Assembly: GCA_001647635.1 (NCBI GenBank)
Contig: CP014761.1
Coordinates: 2,852,001-2,916,000 of the forward strand
DNA length: 64,000 nt
Direction: 5' to 3'
DNA from: Leifsonia xyli
GTDB lineage: Bacteria; Actinomycetota; Actinomycetes; Actinomycetales; Microbacteriaceae
Shown: piece after piece, positions 28,458 to 37,823 of the stretch
Position numbering within the stretch: position 1 is the first letter of the stretch
Layout of the letters: each line of letters starts with the position of its first letter
Made by a program: the position numbers and the translations under genes
The notes under the pieces: model-generated
Told to the model about the DNA's origin: nothing
Seen by the model: only the letters and a program-made list of their open reading frames with translations
Database searches by the model: none

Positions 28458-29271
28458 ACGGCCGCCGGCCCTGGTGGAAGACCGTCGTGGGCGTCGCGCT
28501 CACGCTGATCATGCTCTTCCCCGTCTACTGGATGATCAACGTCTCGCTCACGCCGACCAGCCTGATGCGCAAGAGCCCGCCGGACCTGTTCCCGATCCAC
28601 GCGACGTTCGAGGGCTACCAGGCGGTGCTCGACCAGCAGCTGCCCTATCTCGCCACCAGCCTGCTCGTCGGGCTGGGGACCGTCGTGCTGACCGTCGCGA
28701 TCTCGGCGCCCGCCGCCTACTCGCTGGCGAAGCTGCGCCCGCGCGGGCGAGGCGCGCTCAACTTCGTGCTGCTGATCGCACAGATGATCCCCGGGATCAT
28801 CATGGCGATGGGTTCTACGCGATCTATCTGAACCTCGGCATCCTGAACACGGTCTGGGGCCTGATCATCGCGGACTCCACGATCGCGGTGCCGTTCGGCG
28901 TGCTGATCTTCAGCGCGTTCATGGCCGGCATCCCCGACGAGCTGATGAACGCCGCGAAGATCGACGGCGCGAGCACCTGGCGCACTTTCCGCTCGATCGT
29001 GCTGCCGGTCAGCCGCAACTCGATCGTCACCGTCTCGCTCTTCGCGTTCCTGTGGGCGTGGTCGGACTTCGTCTTCGCGTCGACGCTCAACAGCGGCGGC
29101 TCGATGCAGACCATCACCCTCGGCATCTACCGGTACATCGGCAACAACAACCAGGAGTGGAACGCGATCATGGCGACGGCGGTCGTGGCGTCCATCCCCG
29201 CCGCTGTGCTGCTCGTACTCGCCCAGCGCTACGTCGCCGCCGGTGTCACGGCCGGCGCGGTGAAGGACTGA
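28454..29271 (+). CDS. Sugar ABC transporter permease (MalG-like), apparent frameshift
   Basis: About 272 residues after repair, the usual MalG-like length. The first half (WWKTVVGVALTLIMLFPVYWMINVSL) and second half (FYAIYLNLGILNT) read in different frames that meet at 28810-28812. One missing G in the run after GCGAT restores MAMGFYAIYL. The EAA loop (LMNAAKIDGASTWRTFRSIVLP) lies in the second half, so without repair the protein would lose its ATPase contact. The ATG overlaps the preceding permease stop and the stop lies two bases before the GH63-like gene. Confidence 0.86.
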
Positions 29272-29273
29272 CG

Positions 29274-30962
29274 ATGGCGGCGACCGATATCGCCCTCGAC
29301 CTGCGCGAACTGCCGTTCTCGCTGCGCGGATCGTGGCTCGACCTCTCGCCGGTGATCGGGACGCATCAGACGGCTGCCGACGTGCACCTCGTGTCGCACG
29401 TGACGGGGATGCACCCGGTGCTGCGGCTGGTGCCGGAGGCCGGTGACGACGTGCGCGTCACCGCGTCGGCATCCCGCGTCGCCTGGACCGGGGGAAACGG
29501 CCGGGTGGAGGCGGTCTTCGAGAGCACGAGCGCGTTGCGCTTCCGCGGCAGCGGGCTCGGGATGCGGTTCGCCGCCTCCGACGAACTGACACCGTTCACG
29601 GGCGGCTACCTCTTCACGGACCCTGTCGACGGCGCGATCGTGCTGACCAGCTACGAGACGGGACGCCGCTACCGGTTCACCGTGCTGAGCGGGCGGGCGG
29701 AGGTCGTCGGCGACGGGGAGCTCGGAGCGGCGGACCGTGAGGTGGTCTTCACGGCGTCCGACTGGGAGGTGCGGGTCTCCGAGACGGAGACCGCGCAGGC
29801 GACCCCGGTGCCCGCGCTGGGGTTCGACGACCTCGTCGAGCTCCGCCGCGGCGAGTTCGCCCGCTACGCCGAGGCCGTCGCCGGACCCGGTGCGGCGCCC
29901 ACGGCGGTCAAGGCCGCCTATGTGCTGTGGTCGGCGACCGTCGAGCCTGCGGGCTTCGTCGGCCGCGAGGCGGTGCTGATGTCGAAGCACTGGATGGACA
30001 AGGTGTGGTCGTGGGACCACTGCTTCAACGCCCTCGCGCTCGCCCCGCTGGACACGGGGGCCGCGCTCGACCAGTTCCTGCTGCCGTTCGACCACCAGGA
30101 CGCGTCGGGCGCGCTCCCGGATTCGATGACGCATTCGGAAGTGCTCTACAACTTCGTCAAGCCGCCGATCCACGGGTGGGCGTTCGCCCGGCTGCGGGAG
30201 CGGCTTGCATCCCCGCTCGATCCGGACGCCCTGCGAACGGTCTACGCACGGCTGGCCGTGTGGACGCGGTTCTGGCTGGACAGCCGCCGCGCTCCCGGTC
30301 ACGCGCTCCCGTACTACCAGCACGGCAACGACAGCGGGTGGGACAACGCCACGCTGTTCGACCGCGCGCGGGTCGTCGAGTCGCCGGATCTCGCGGCGTT
30401 CCTCATCCTTCAGCTGGACGCGCTCGCCGCTCTCGCCCGGGAACTCGGCGAGTCGCCGGACGAGTGGGACGACGACCGGATCGTGGTCGAGCGGGCTCTG
30501 TACGACCAGCTCTGGACCGTCGACGGCTTCGTCGCCCGCGGGGTCTCGGACGGCGAGCCGTCGACCGCCACGAGCCTGCTCGCCTCCCTCCCGATCGTGC
30601 TCGGGGAATGGCTGCCCGCCGACATCGCAGACCGCCTCGCCACGTCGATCGAGCACCGGCTGACGGAGTGGGGTCCCGCCACCGAGCCCCCGGACTCCCC
30701 GCTGTACGAGCCCGACGGCTACTGGCGCGGACCGGTGTGGGCGCCCTCCACCTACCTGATCGTGGACGGGCTGCGCCGGGCGGGACGCTCGGCACTGGCC
30801 GATCGCGTCGCGCGGGCGTTCCTCGCGGCCTGCGAGCGCTCCGGCTTCGCCGAGAACTTCGACGCGCTCACCGGAGAGGGCCTGCGCGACCGCGCGTACA
30901 CCTGGACGGCGGCCGTCTACCTGCTCCTCGCCTCCGGCGACCGACCCTCGGGAGAGAGATGA
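29274..30962 (+). CDS. GH63-like (alpha/alpha)6 glycoside hydrolase
   Basis: A 562-residue predicted intracellular hydrolase (no signal peptide). After an N-terminal beta domain, the C-terminal toroid shows landmarks of the GH63/MGH-type clan: MDKVWSWDHCFNALAL, DQFLLPFDHQD, YYQHGNDSGWDNATL (a likely catalytic Asp), YWRGPVWAPS and FAENFDALTGEG. Trehalase/GH37 is a related alternative. It follows the permease stop by two bases and overlaps the GH127 start (ATGA). It probably removes a sugar cap from, or acts on, an imported arabinose-containing oligosaccharide before the GH127 enzyme; that order is inference. Confidence 0.75.
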   Translation: MAATDIALDLRELPFSLRGSWLDLSPVIGTHQTAADVHLVSHVTGMHPVLRLVPEAGDDVRVTASASRVAWTGGNGRVEAVFESTSALRFRGSGLGMRFAASDELTPFTGGYLFTDPVDGAIVLTSYETGRRYRFTVLSGRAEVVGDGELGAADREVVFTASDWEVRVSETETAQATPVPALGFDDLVELRRGEFARYAEAVAGPGAAPTAVKAAYVLWSATVEPAGFVGREAVLMSKHWMDKVWSWDHCFNALALAPLDTGAALDQFLLPFDHQDASGALPDSMTHSEVLYNFVKPPIHGWAFARLRERLASPLDPDALRTVYARLAVWTRFWLDSRRAPGHALPYYQHGNDSGWDNATLFDRARVVESPDLAAFLILQLDALAALARELGESPDEWDDDRIVVERALYDQLWTVDGFVARGVSDGEPSTATSLLASLPIVLGEWLPADIADRLATSIEHRLTEWGPATEPPDSPLYEPDGYWRGPVWAPSTYLIVDGLRRAGRSALADRVARAFLAACERSGFAENFDALTGEGLRDRAYTWTAAVYLLLASGDRPSGER

Positions 30963-32884
30963 CCGACACCATCCGAAGCACAGCCGCCGGTGGACCGGTC
31001 GTGCCGTCCCGTTCGCTGCTGCGCCCGCTCGGCGCGCAGGAGCTGCGCGTCGTCGGCGGCTTCTGGGGCCGCATCCAGGCGCTGAACGCGTCCACGATCA
31101 TCGCGCACTGCGAGCGCTGGATGGAGCGGATCGGGTGGATCGGCAACTTCGACCGCGCCGCCGACGGCACGATCGCCGACCACCACGACGGCATCGAGTT
31201 CGTCGATTCTGAGGTCTACAAGCTGCTCGAGGCGATGGCGTGGGAGCTCGGCCGCAGCGCCGATCCCGCGCTCGAGGGCCGGTATCGCTCCCTTGTGGAT
31301 CGGGTGGCGGCCGCTCAGGAGCCCGACGGCTACCTCCACACCGCCTTCGGGCGGCCCGGCCAGCGCCCGCGTTACAGCGATCTGGAGTGGGGGCACGAGC
31401 TGTACTGCTTCGGGCATCTCTTTCAGGCGGCCGTCGCGCGAGCCCGGAGCGGGCATCAGGACGACATGCTTGTCACGGTCGCGCGCCGCCTGGCGGACCA
31501 CGTCGTCCGGGAGTTCGGCTCGGACGGCCGGGACGCGATCTGCGGCCATCCGGAGATCGAGACCGCGCTCGTGGAGCTCGGCCGAACGCTGGGAGATGCG
31601 CGATACGTCGAGCAGGCGCGGCTGTTCGTCGAGCGCCGCGGACGACGGACGCTCGCGACGACCCTGTTCCAGGGCAGCGATTACTTCCTCGACGACGTGC
31701 CGGTGCGCGAGGCGAGGGTTCTCCGCGGCCACGCGGTTCGCGCAGCGTACTTCGCGTCCGGCGCGCTGGATGTGGCGGTCGAGACCGGGGACGACGCCCT
31801 GCTCGCCGCAGTGGCGGAGCAGTGGCGCGCCACGGTCGCCCACCGGACCTACCTCACCGGAGGCATCGGCGCACACCACCAGAACGAGGAGTTCGGGGCG
31901 GACGACGAGCTCCCGCCCGACCGCGCGTACGCCGAGACGTGCGCGGCCATCGGCTCCGTGATGGTGGGGTGGAGGCTGCTGCTGCAGACCGGCCGCGCCC
32001 ACCACGCGGATCTGATCGAGCGGACGCTGCTCAACGCCGTGCTCGTCTCGCCGCGGGAGGACGGCGAGGCCTTCTTCTACGCCAACACGTTGCACCAGCG
32101 GCAGCTCGCCTCCGAGACGGACGACGACGAGCTGAGCGAGCGCGCCGAGGCGAGCCTCCGCGCGGCCTGGTTCGAGGTCTCGTGCTGCCCCACGAACGTG
32201 GCGCGGACGCTGGCCGGGGTGGCCTCGTACTTCGCGACCGCGGACGACGACGGGGTGCAGCTCCACCAGTACGGCGACGTCGACCTCGACACCGGGCTGC
32301 CGGACGGACGGTCGATTTCCCTCCGTGTCCGCTCCGGATATCCGTACGACGGCCGCGTCGTGGTGACCGTCGACCGTGACGCCGAGTTCACCCTGTCGCT
32401 GCGCATCCCGGCCTGGTCCACAGGTCGCGCGCGTCTCACGGTGGCGGGCGCGGAGGTGCCCGTCGTCGGCGACACGGCCCGCGTGCACCGCGCCTTCACG
32501 AGCGGCGACGAGATCGTGCTCGAGCTCGACGTCGCGCCCCGCTTCACGGTGGCGGCGGCAGGGATCGACGCGGTGCGCGGGACGGTCGCGGTCGAGCGCG
32601 GTCCGCTCGTGCTGTGCCTGGAGTCGCCCGATCTCCCTGAGGACGTCCGCTTCGAGGACGTCCGTCTCGATCCGTCCCGTGCGCCCGCGCCGACCGAGCG
32701 GGGTGCGCGCGTCGACCTGGTCGTCGCGGACCCGGTCCCGGATGCGGACTGGCCGTATCGGCGGCTGGACGCGGACGCTCCGGCATCCGCCCGACGGAGC
32801 GTGAGCGCAGAGTTGGTCCCGTACGCCTCCTGGGCGAACCGCGGACCCGGCCTGATGCGGGTGTGGATCCCCGCCGCGGGCTGA
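30959..32884 (+). CDS. GH127 beta-L-arabinofuranosidase
   Basis: A 641-residue GH127 enzyme (PF07944 type). In the characterised Bifidobacterium HypBA1, a Glu and three Cys bind zinc and one Cys is the nucleophile. Here the equivalent ETC (in YAETCAAIG) and SCCPTN (in FEVSCCPTNVA) are both present. The N-terminal VGGFWGRIQALN and HDGIEFVDSEVYK segments are also typical. It releases beta-L-arabinofuranose from short arabinosides such as those of plant hydroxyproline-rich glycoproteins. No signal peptide is seen, so it works in the cytoplasm on imported sugars. It is the last gene of the operon and is followed by two hairpins. The product would feed araA-araB-araD nearby. Confidence 0.87.
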   Translation: MTDTIRSTAAGGPVVPSRSLLRPLGAQELRVVGGFWGRIQALNASTIIAHCERWMERIGWIGNFDRAADGTIADHHDGIEFVDSEVYKLLEAMAWELGRSADPALEGRYRSLVDRVAAAQEPDGYLHTAFGRPGQRPRYSDLEWGHELYCFGHLFQAAVARARSGHQDDMLVTVARRLADHVVREFGSDGRDAICGHPEIETALVELGRTLGDARYVEQARLFVERRGRRTLATTLFQGSDYFLDDVPVREARVLRGHAVRAAYFASGALDVAVETGDDALLAAVAEQWRATVAHRTYLTGGIGAHHQNEEFGADDELPPDRAYAETCAAIGSVMVGWRLLLQTGRAHHADLIERTLLNAVLVSPREDGEAFFYANTLHQRQLASETDDDELSERAEASLRAAWFEVSCCPTNVARTLAGVASYFATADDDGVQLHQYGDVDLDTGLPDGRSISLRVRSGYPYDGRVVVTVDRDAEFTLSLRIPAWSTGRARLTVAGAEVPVVGDTARVHRAFTSGDEIVLELDVAPRFTVAAAGIDAVRGTVAVERGPLVLCLESPDLPEDVRFEDVRLDPSRAPAPTERGARVDLVVADPVPDADWPYRRLDADAPASARRSVSAELVPYASWANRGPGLMRVWIPAAG

Positions 32885-32889
32885 CGACG

Positions 32890-32959
32890 CTCGGCTGCCG
32901 GCGAGTCATCGGGGCCGGCAGCCGAGTCCTCGGGGTGGCCCCGGCGCTCCCGCCGGGGC
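32890..32959 (+). terminator. Tandem hairpin terminators after the arabinoside operon
   Basis: Perfect 13-base arms at 32890-32902 and 32914-32926 are followed by perfect 8-base arms at 32938-32945 and 32952-32959. Neither has a T tract. They lie between the GH127 stop and the PEP-mutase-like gene. Confidence 0.6.
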
Positions 32960-32984
32960 TACCCTCCCCTCGGAAGGGAGCGCC

Positions 32985-33761
32985 ATGACGTTCCGTGAGC
33001 TGCACGACGCCGACGAGCCGCTGCTGCTGCCCAACGCCTGGGACGTCGGGTCGGCGCTCGCCTTCGACGCCGCCGGCTTCCCCGCGATCGGGACGACGAG
33101 CTTCGGCGTGAACGCGTCCGCTGGGCGCCCGGACGCCGAAGGCTCGAGCCGGGACGCGACGGTCGCTCTGGTCCGGGCGATCATCGCGCTGCCGGCGTAC
33201 ATCACCGCCGACATCGAGGACGGCTTCAGCGACGACCCGGCCGAGGTCGCCGATCTCGTCGCGGGGCTGGGGGCCGACGGCGTCAACCTCGAGGACTCGG
33301 CGGACGGGCGGCTGGTCGACCCCGCCATCCCCGCGGCCAAGATCGCCGCCATCCGGGAGGCCGCGCCGGACGTCTTCGTCAACGCGCGCGTCGACTCCTA
33401 CTGGTTCCACGAGGACGACACCGTGGAGGCGGTGGTCGAGCGTGCGAAACGCTACGCCGATGCAGGCGCCGACGGTGTCTTCGTGCCCGGAGTCACCGAT
33501 CCCGCTGCGATCGCCGAGCTCGCGGCCGCCATCCCGCTGCCCCTGAACGTGCTCGTCGTGCCGGGTCTGACCCTCGACGACCTCCAGAGCCTGGGCGTGC
33601 GCCGGGTGAGCACGGGGTCGCTGCCGTATCGCGTCGCGATCGACGCGGCGGTGGATGTGGCCGAAGCACTGCGTGAGCGGCGCGAGGTGCCGTCGGCGAC
33701 ATCCTATGCGGTGGCCCAGCAGCGGCTCGTGGACTTCGCCCGGTCGACCCAGCGCGGATAA
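32985..33761 (+). CDS. Isocitrate lyase/PEP mutase superfamily protein
   Basis: A 258-residue TIM-barrel protein of the ICL/PEP-mutase superfamily. LPNAWDVGSAL opens the barrel; TADIEDGFSDD and GVNLEDS carry the acidic Mg2+ ligands; VNARVDSYW follows. The catalytic CGH-type loop of isocitrate lyase is not seen, so a carbon-carbon or carbon-phosphorus bond lyase of another kind (for example 2-methylisocitrate or oxaloacetate type) is more likely. The start at 32985 follows GGAAGGGAGC. It is the last stop on the plus strand before the ThDP enzyme, with a 117-base gap, so it may or may not be co-transcribed. Confidence 0.8.
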   Translation: MTFRELHDADEPLLLPNAWDVGSALAFDAAGFPAIGTTSFGVNASAGRPDAEGSSRDATVALVRAIIALPAYITADIEDGFSDDPAEVADLVAGLGADGVNLEDSADGRLVDPAIPAAKIAAIREAAPDVFVNARVDSYWFHEDDTVEAVVERAKRYADAGADGVFVPGVTDPAAIAELAAAIPLPLNVLVVPGLTLDDLQSLGVRRVSTGSLPYRVAIDAAVDVAEALRERREVPSATSYAVAQQRLVDFARSTQRG

Positions 33762-33878
33762 TATGGTCGCGTCCGGCGCCTGACCGCCGGTGCTCGGAAA
33801 AGGGGCACGAAGCGCCGCAGGGATGCGGTGGCGAGACACATACGGAATCGTCCCTCCGTCGTCTCGAAAGGCTTTGCC

Positions 33879-35531
33879 ATGCCCTCCGTCTCCTCCCACG
33901 TCGCCGCCACCCTCGCCCGCCACGTCGATCACGTCTTCGGGGTGATGGGCAACGGCAACGCCCACTTCCTGGATGCGCTCGAGCGGCAGCGCGGCGGCGA
34001 GTACTGCGCCATGCGCCACGAGGCCGGCGCGGTCGTCGCAGCGGACGCGTACTTCCGCGCCTCCGGCCGCCTCGCCGCGGCCACCGCGACCTACGGCGCC
34101 GGCTTCACCAACACGCTGACGGCGCTCGCCGAGGCGGTGCAGGCGCACATCCCGCTCATCCTCGTCGTCGGCGACGAGCCCACCTCCGGGCCGCGGCCGT
34201 GGGACGTCGACCAGATCGCCCTCGCGGCCGCGGTCGGCGCGCGCACGTACACCGTCGGGCGTGCGGACGCCGCGGCGACGACCGCCATCGCCGTCGAGCA
34301 CGCGCTGACCTACCGGGTGCCGACCGTGCTGGCGATCCCGTACGATGTCGCGACCCGGGATGCCGGACCTATCCCCGAGGCGCCGGAGCCCGTGCTGCCC
34401 GCGCCGAGCGCGCCCGGCGACGCCTTCGCCCAGGCCGCCGTCGCGGACGCCGCGGCCGCGCTCGCCCGGGCGTCCCGTCCGCTGCTCCTCGCGGGTCGCG
34501 GGGCGTGGCTCGCGGGCGCCGGCCCCGCGCTCGGCGCGCTCGCCGATGCGACCGGCGCGCTCACCGCGTCCACCGCACTCGGACGCGGCGTGTTCCCCGA
34601 CGAGCGGTACGACCTGGGCGTGACCGGAGGCTTCGGGGCCGAGGGCGCGATGGAGCTGATCCGGTCCGCCGACGTGGCGGTCGTCTTCGGGGCGTCGCTC
34701 AACCAGTTCACGATGCGGTTCGGCGAGCTGTTCGCGCCGGGCACACGCATCATCCAGGTCGACACCCGTCCGGCGGCGACCCACCCGCACGTCGGCTCCT
34801 ACCTGCGCGGGGATGCGCGGCTCATCGCCGAGGCGCTGGTCTCCTCACTCGCCGAGGCCGGAGCGGCGCCATCGGGATGGCGGGAGTCGGTGGATGCGGC
34901 ACGTGCGCGACAGCATCCCGTCGGCGACGGCCTCGCCGCGGACGGCCGCCTCGACCCCCGCACGGCGGCGGCCCGGATCGGCGAGCTGCTGCCCGCGGAC
35001 CGCGTCGTCGTCTCCGACGGCGGCCACTTCATCGGCTGGGCGAACATGTACTGGCCGGTCACGACTCCGGACCGCATGATCATGGTCGGCACGGCCTATC
35101 AGTCGATCGGGCTCGGCTGGCCGAGCGTCCCGGGCGCCGCGCTCGCGCATCCCGAGTCGACCATCGTGCTGACGACCGGCGACGGCGGCGGCCTCATGGC
35201 GCTCGCCGACCTGGAGTCGGCGGTGCGGGTCGCGGGCGGACGCGGACTCGCGGTCGTCTGGAACGACGCGGCCTACGGCGCGGAGGTCAACCTGTACGGG
35301 CTGAAGGGGCTCGCGCAGGGCCCGATGCGGATCCCCGAGGTCGACTTCGCGGCGCTCGGGCGGGCGGTCGGCGCGGAGGGCGTCGTCGTCCGCACCCCCG
35401 AGGACCTCGAAGCGCTGGCCGACTGGGCCGCGCGCCCGGCGAGCGAGCGCCCCTTCCTCGTCCTCGACCTCCGCATCTCCGGCGACGTGATCGCCCCGTA
35501 CCAGCACGAGATCATCCGCGTGAACTCCTGA
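33879..35531 (+). CDS. Thiamine diphosphate-dependent enzyme (acetolactate synthase/decarboxylase-like)
   Basis: A 550-residue three-domain ThDP enzyme. The N-terminal domain has the activating Glu in MRHEAGAVVAADAY; a central domain has the ALGRGVFPD and VFGASLNQFT segments; and the C-terminal domain carries the cofactor motif GDGGGLMALADLE ending in WNDAAYG. The length matches the acetolactate synthase/benzoylformate decarboxylase group. Specificity cannot be read from the motifs. The ATG at 33879 follows AAAGG at seven bases; an in-frame ATG further upstream has no signal. A long inverted repeat after the stop separates it from the convergent araA. Confidence 0.8.
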   Translation: MPSVSSHVAATLARHVDHVFGVMGNGNAHFLDALERQRGGEYCAMRHEAGAVVAADAYFRASGRLAAATATYGAGFTNTLTALAEAVQAHIPLILVVGDEPTSGPRPWDVDQIALAAAVGARTYTVGRADAAATTAIAVEHALTYRVPTVLAIPYDVATRDAGPIPEAPEPVLPAPSAPGDAFAQAAVADAAAALARASRPLLLAGRGAWLAGAGPALGALADATGALTASTALGRGVFPDERYDLGVTGGFGAEGAMELIRSADVAVVFGASLNQFTMRFGELFAPGTRIIQVDTRPAATHPHVGSYLRGDARLIAEALVSSLAEAGAAPSGWRESVDAARARQHPVGDGLAADGRLDPRTAAARIGELLPADRVVVSDGGHFIGWANMYWPVTTPDRMIMVGTAYQSIGLGWPSVPGAALAHPESTIVLTTGDGGGLMALADLESAVRVAGGRGLAVVWNDAAYGAEVNLYGLKGLAQGPMRIPEVDFAALGRAVGAEGVVVRTPEDLEALADWAARPASERPFLVLDLRISGDVIAPYQHEIIRVNS

Positions 35532-35542
35532 CCCGCAGCCGC

Positions 35543-35599
35543 CGAGCACAGGAAAAACGTCGCCGATTCGCCCGAAGCGGAGCGTTTTTCCTGTGCTCG
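35543..35599. terminator. Long inverted repeat between convergent ThDP-enzyme and araA genes
   Basis: Perfect 17-base arms 35543-35559 and 35583-35599 surround a 23-base loop. Five A/T occur in each arm, so in either direction a run of U follows part of the stem, fitting a bidirectional terminator of two converging genes. Confidence 0.6.
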
Positions 35600-35607
35600 C
35601 GGGCTGG

Positions 35608-37125
35608 TCAGAGGCCGCGGGCGAGGCGGTAGTAGGCGGCGTTCCAGTCGAGCTCGCGGCCGAAGTCGCGGAGCGTGGTGGAGTCGTCGATGACCAACAG
35701 CTCAGTGCGGGCGAGGCGGGCGAAGTCCGCGAACGCCGCTACGCCGACCGCCGTGCTCATCACCGTGTGGTGCGCCGCGCCGGCCTCCAGCCACGCGGTC
35801 GCGGACGTCGTGAAGTCGGGCGCCGGCTTCCAGACCGCGCGACCGACGGGCAGCTTCGGCAGCGGAGCGGTCGGCTCGACCACCTCCACGACGTTGGCCA
35901 CCAGCCGGAACCGGTCGCGCATGTCCGACAGCGCGACGACGACCGCCGGACCCGGGTCCGCGGTGAACACCAGGCGCACGGGGTCGTCCTTGCCGCCGAT
36001 CCCGAGCGGGTGCACCTCCAGCGTCGGCCGGGCGCTCGTGAGCGACGGCGACACCTCCAGCATGTGGGCGCCCAGGATGCGCTCGTCGCCGGGCGTGAGG
36101 TCGTAGGTGTAGTCCTCCATCAGCGAGGCGCCGCCCGGCAGTCCCGCACCCATGACGTTGGCGGCGCGCACCAGGATCGCGGTCTTCCAGTCGCCCTCGG
36201 CGCCGAAGCCGTAGCCCTCCGCCATGAGGCGCTGCACCGCGAGGCCCGGCAGCTGCTTCAGCGCGCCGAGGTCCTCGAAGCTGGTCGTGAAGGCGCCGAA
36301 GCCGCCCTCCTCGAGGAACGACCGCAGGCCCAGCTCGATCGCGGCGCCATCGCGGAGCGACTGGTGGCGGTCCCCGTCGCGGCGCAGCTCCGGCGTCACG
36401 TCGTACAGCTCCTCGTACTCGGCGACCAGCGCGTCCACCTCCGCCTCGGAGGCGGCGGCCACGGCGTCGGCGAGGTCGTTGACGCCCCAGGTGTTCACCT
36501 GCACGCCGAAGACATGCTCCGCCTCGGTCTTGTCGCCCTCGGTCACCGCGACGAAGCGCATGTTGTCGCCGAAGCGCGCCAGCTTCAGGGACCGGGTGGC
36601 CGCCCATCCTGCCGCTGCGCGCATCCACGTGCCGATGCGGGCGGTGACGGCCGGGTTCGACACGTGGCCGACGACGGTCGTGCGCGGGACGGCGAGCCGG
36701 GTCTGGATGTAGCCGAACTCGCGGTCGCCGTGCGCCGCCTGGTTCAGGTTCATGAAGTCGAAGTCGATCTCGCCCCACGGCAGCTCGACGTTCGCCTGGG
36801 TGTGGAGGTGCAGCAGCGGCTTCTGCAGCGCGTCGAGGCCGGCGATCCACATCTTCGCGGGGCTGAAGGTGTGCATCCACGCGATCAGGCCGATCACGGC
36901 GTCGTTGGCGTTGGCGTCCAGCATCGTGCGGCGGATCGCGTCGGAGTCGGTCAGCACCGGCTTCCAGACCACGCGCACGGGGACGTCGGCGGCGGCGCCG
37001 AGCTGGTCGGCGATGGCACGCGACTGGTCGGCGACCTGGGCGAGCGTCTCGGGCCCGTACAGGTGCTGGCTGCCGGTGAGGAACCAGACCTCGTAACCGT
37101 CGAGGGAGGTGGTGAGCTTCGGCAT
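35608..37125 (-). CDS. araA: L-arabinose isomerase
   Basis: A 505-residue AraA, the usual family length. It interconverts L-arabinose and L-ribulose with a Mn2+ ion. Recognisable segments are [38 protein letters not shown], and the metal region [34 protein letters not shown]. The C-terminal MSTAVG-type segment is also present. The ATG at 37123-37125 shares one base with the stop of araD upstream in the operon (TGATG), so expression is coupled. It is the last gene of the araB-araD-araA operon controlled from the 39453-39501 promoter. Confidence 0.95.
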   Translation of the reverse strand: MPKLTTSLDGYEVWFLTGSQHLYGPETLAQVADQSRAIADQLGAAADVPVRVVWKPVLTDSDAIRRTMLDANANDAVIGLIAWMHTFSPAKMWIAGLDALQKPLLHLHTQANVELPWGEIDFDFMNLNQAAHGDREFGYIQTRLAVPRTTVVGHVSNPAVTARIGTWMRAAAGWAATRSLKLARFGDNMRFVAVTEGDKTEAEHVFGVQVNTWGVNDLADAVAAASEAEVDALVAEYEELYDVTPELRRDGDRHQSLRDGAAIELGLRSFLEEGGFGAFTTSFEDLGALKQLPGLAVQRLMAEGYGFGAEGDWKTAILVRAANVMGAGLPGGASLMEDYTYDLTPGDERILGAHMLEVSPSLTSARPTLEVHPLGIGGKDDPVRLVFTADPGPAVVVALSDMRDRFRLVANVVEVVEPTAPLPKLPVGRAVWKPAPDFTTSATAWLEAGAAHHTVMSTAVGVAAFADFARLARTELLVIDDSTTLRDFGRELDWNAAYYRLARGL

Positions 37126-37823
37126 CAGGAGAGGGATCCTTCCGGGGACTGTCCGTAGACGTTCTGGTAGCGGTCGAAGAGTCGGTCGATCGACTCCTGC
37201 GGGATGGGGACGAGGGGACCGCCCTGACGGGCGAGGTGGACGGTGCGGGCGACGTCCTCGGCCATGACGGCGGCCTTGACGGCGTCGCGCGCATCCCGGC
37301 CGATGGTGAAGACGCCGTGGTTCTGCATCAGCACCGCGCGGCTGCGGTGGCCGGTCAGCGTCTGCACGATGCCGCGGCCGATGGAGTCGTCGCCGATGAT
37401 CGCGAAGGGTCCGACAGGGATGTCTCCGCCGAACTCGTCCGCCATCGCGGTGATCACGCACGGGATGGGCTCCGCCCGCGCCGCCCAGGCCGTCGCGTAG
37501 GTGGAGTGCGTGTGGACGACGCCGCCGACCTCCGGCATGTTGCGGTAGACGTAGGCGTGCGCCGCCGTGTCCGACGAGGGCGACCGATCGCTGCCGAGCG
37601 AGCCGGGGACCACCTCGCCGTCGAGGGTGCAGAGGATCATGTTCTCGGGCGTCAGGTCGTCGTAGTCGACCCCGCTCGGCTTGATGACGAACAGGTCCTC
37701 ACCGGGGACGCGTCCGGACACGTTGCCGCCCGTCCACACGACGAGGCCGTAGCGGACGAGTTCGGCGTGCAGCGCGGCCACCTGCTCGCGAGTGGTGCGG
37801 ACGGCGGTGTCGAAGGCGGTCAT
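37125..37823 (-). CDS. araD: L-ribulose-5-phosphate 4-epimerase
   Basis: A 232-residue class II aldolase-fold epimerase that converts L-ribulose 5-phosphate to D-xylulose 5-phosphate. The phosphate-binding TGGNVSGR and KPSGVDYD, the zinc-ligand His segment [13 protein letters not shown] and the C-terminal QNHGVFTIG are intact. The ATG at 37821-37823 overlaps the kinase stop by four bases, and its own stop overlaps the araA start by one. It gives the final step into the pentose phosphate pathway. Confidence 0.94.
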   Translation of the reverse strand: MTAFDTAVRTTREQVAALHAELVRYGLVVWTGGNVSGRVPGEDLFVIKPSGVDYDDLTPENMILCTLDGEVVPGSLGSDRSPSSDTAAHAYVYRNMPEVGGVVHTHSTYATAWAARAEPIPCVITAMADEFGGDIPVGPFAIIGDDSIGRGIVQTLTGHRSRAVLMQNHGVFTIGRDARDAVKAAVMAEDVARTVHLARQGGPLVPIPQESIDRLFDRYQNVYGQSPEGSLS

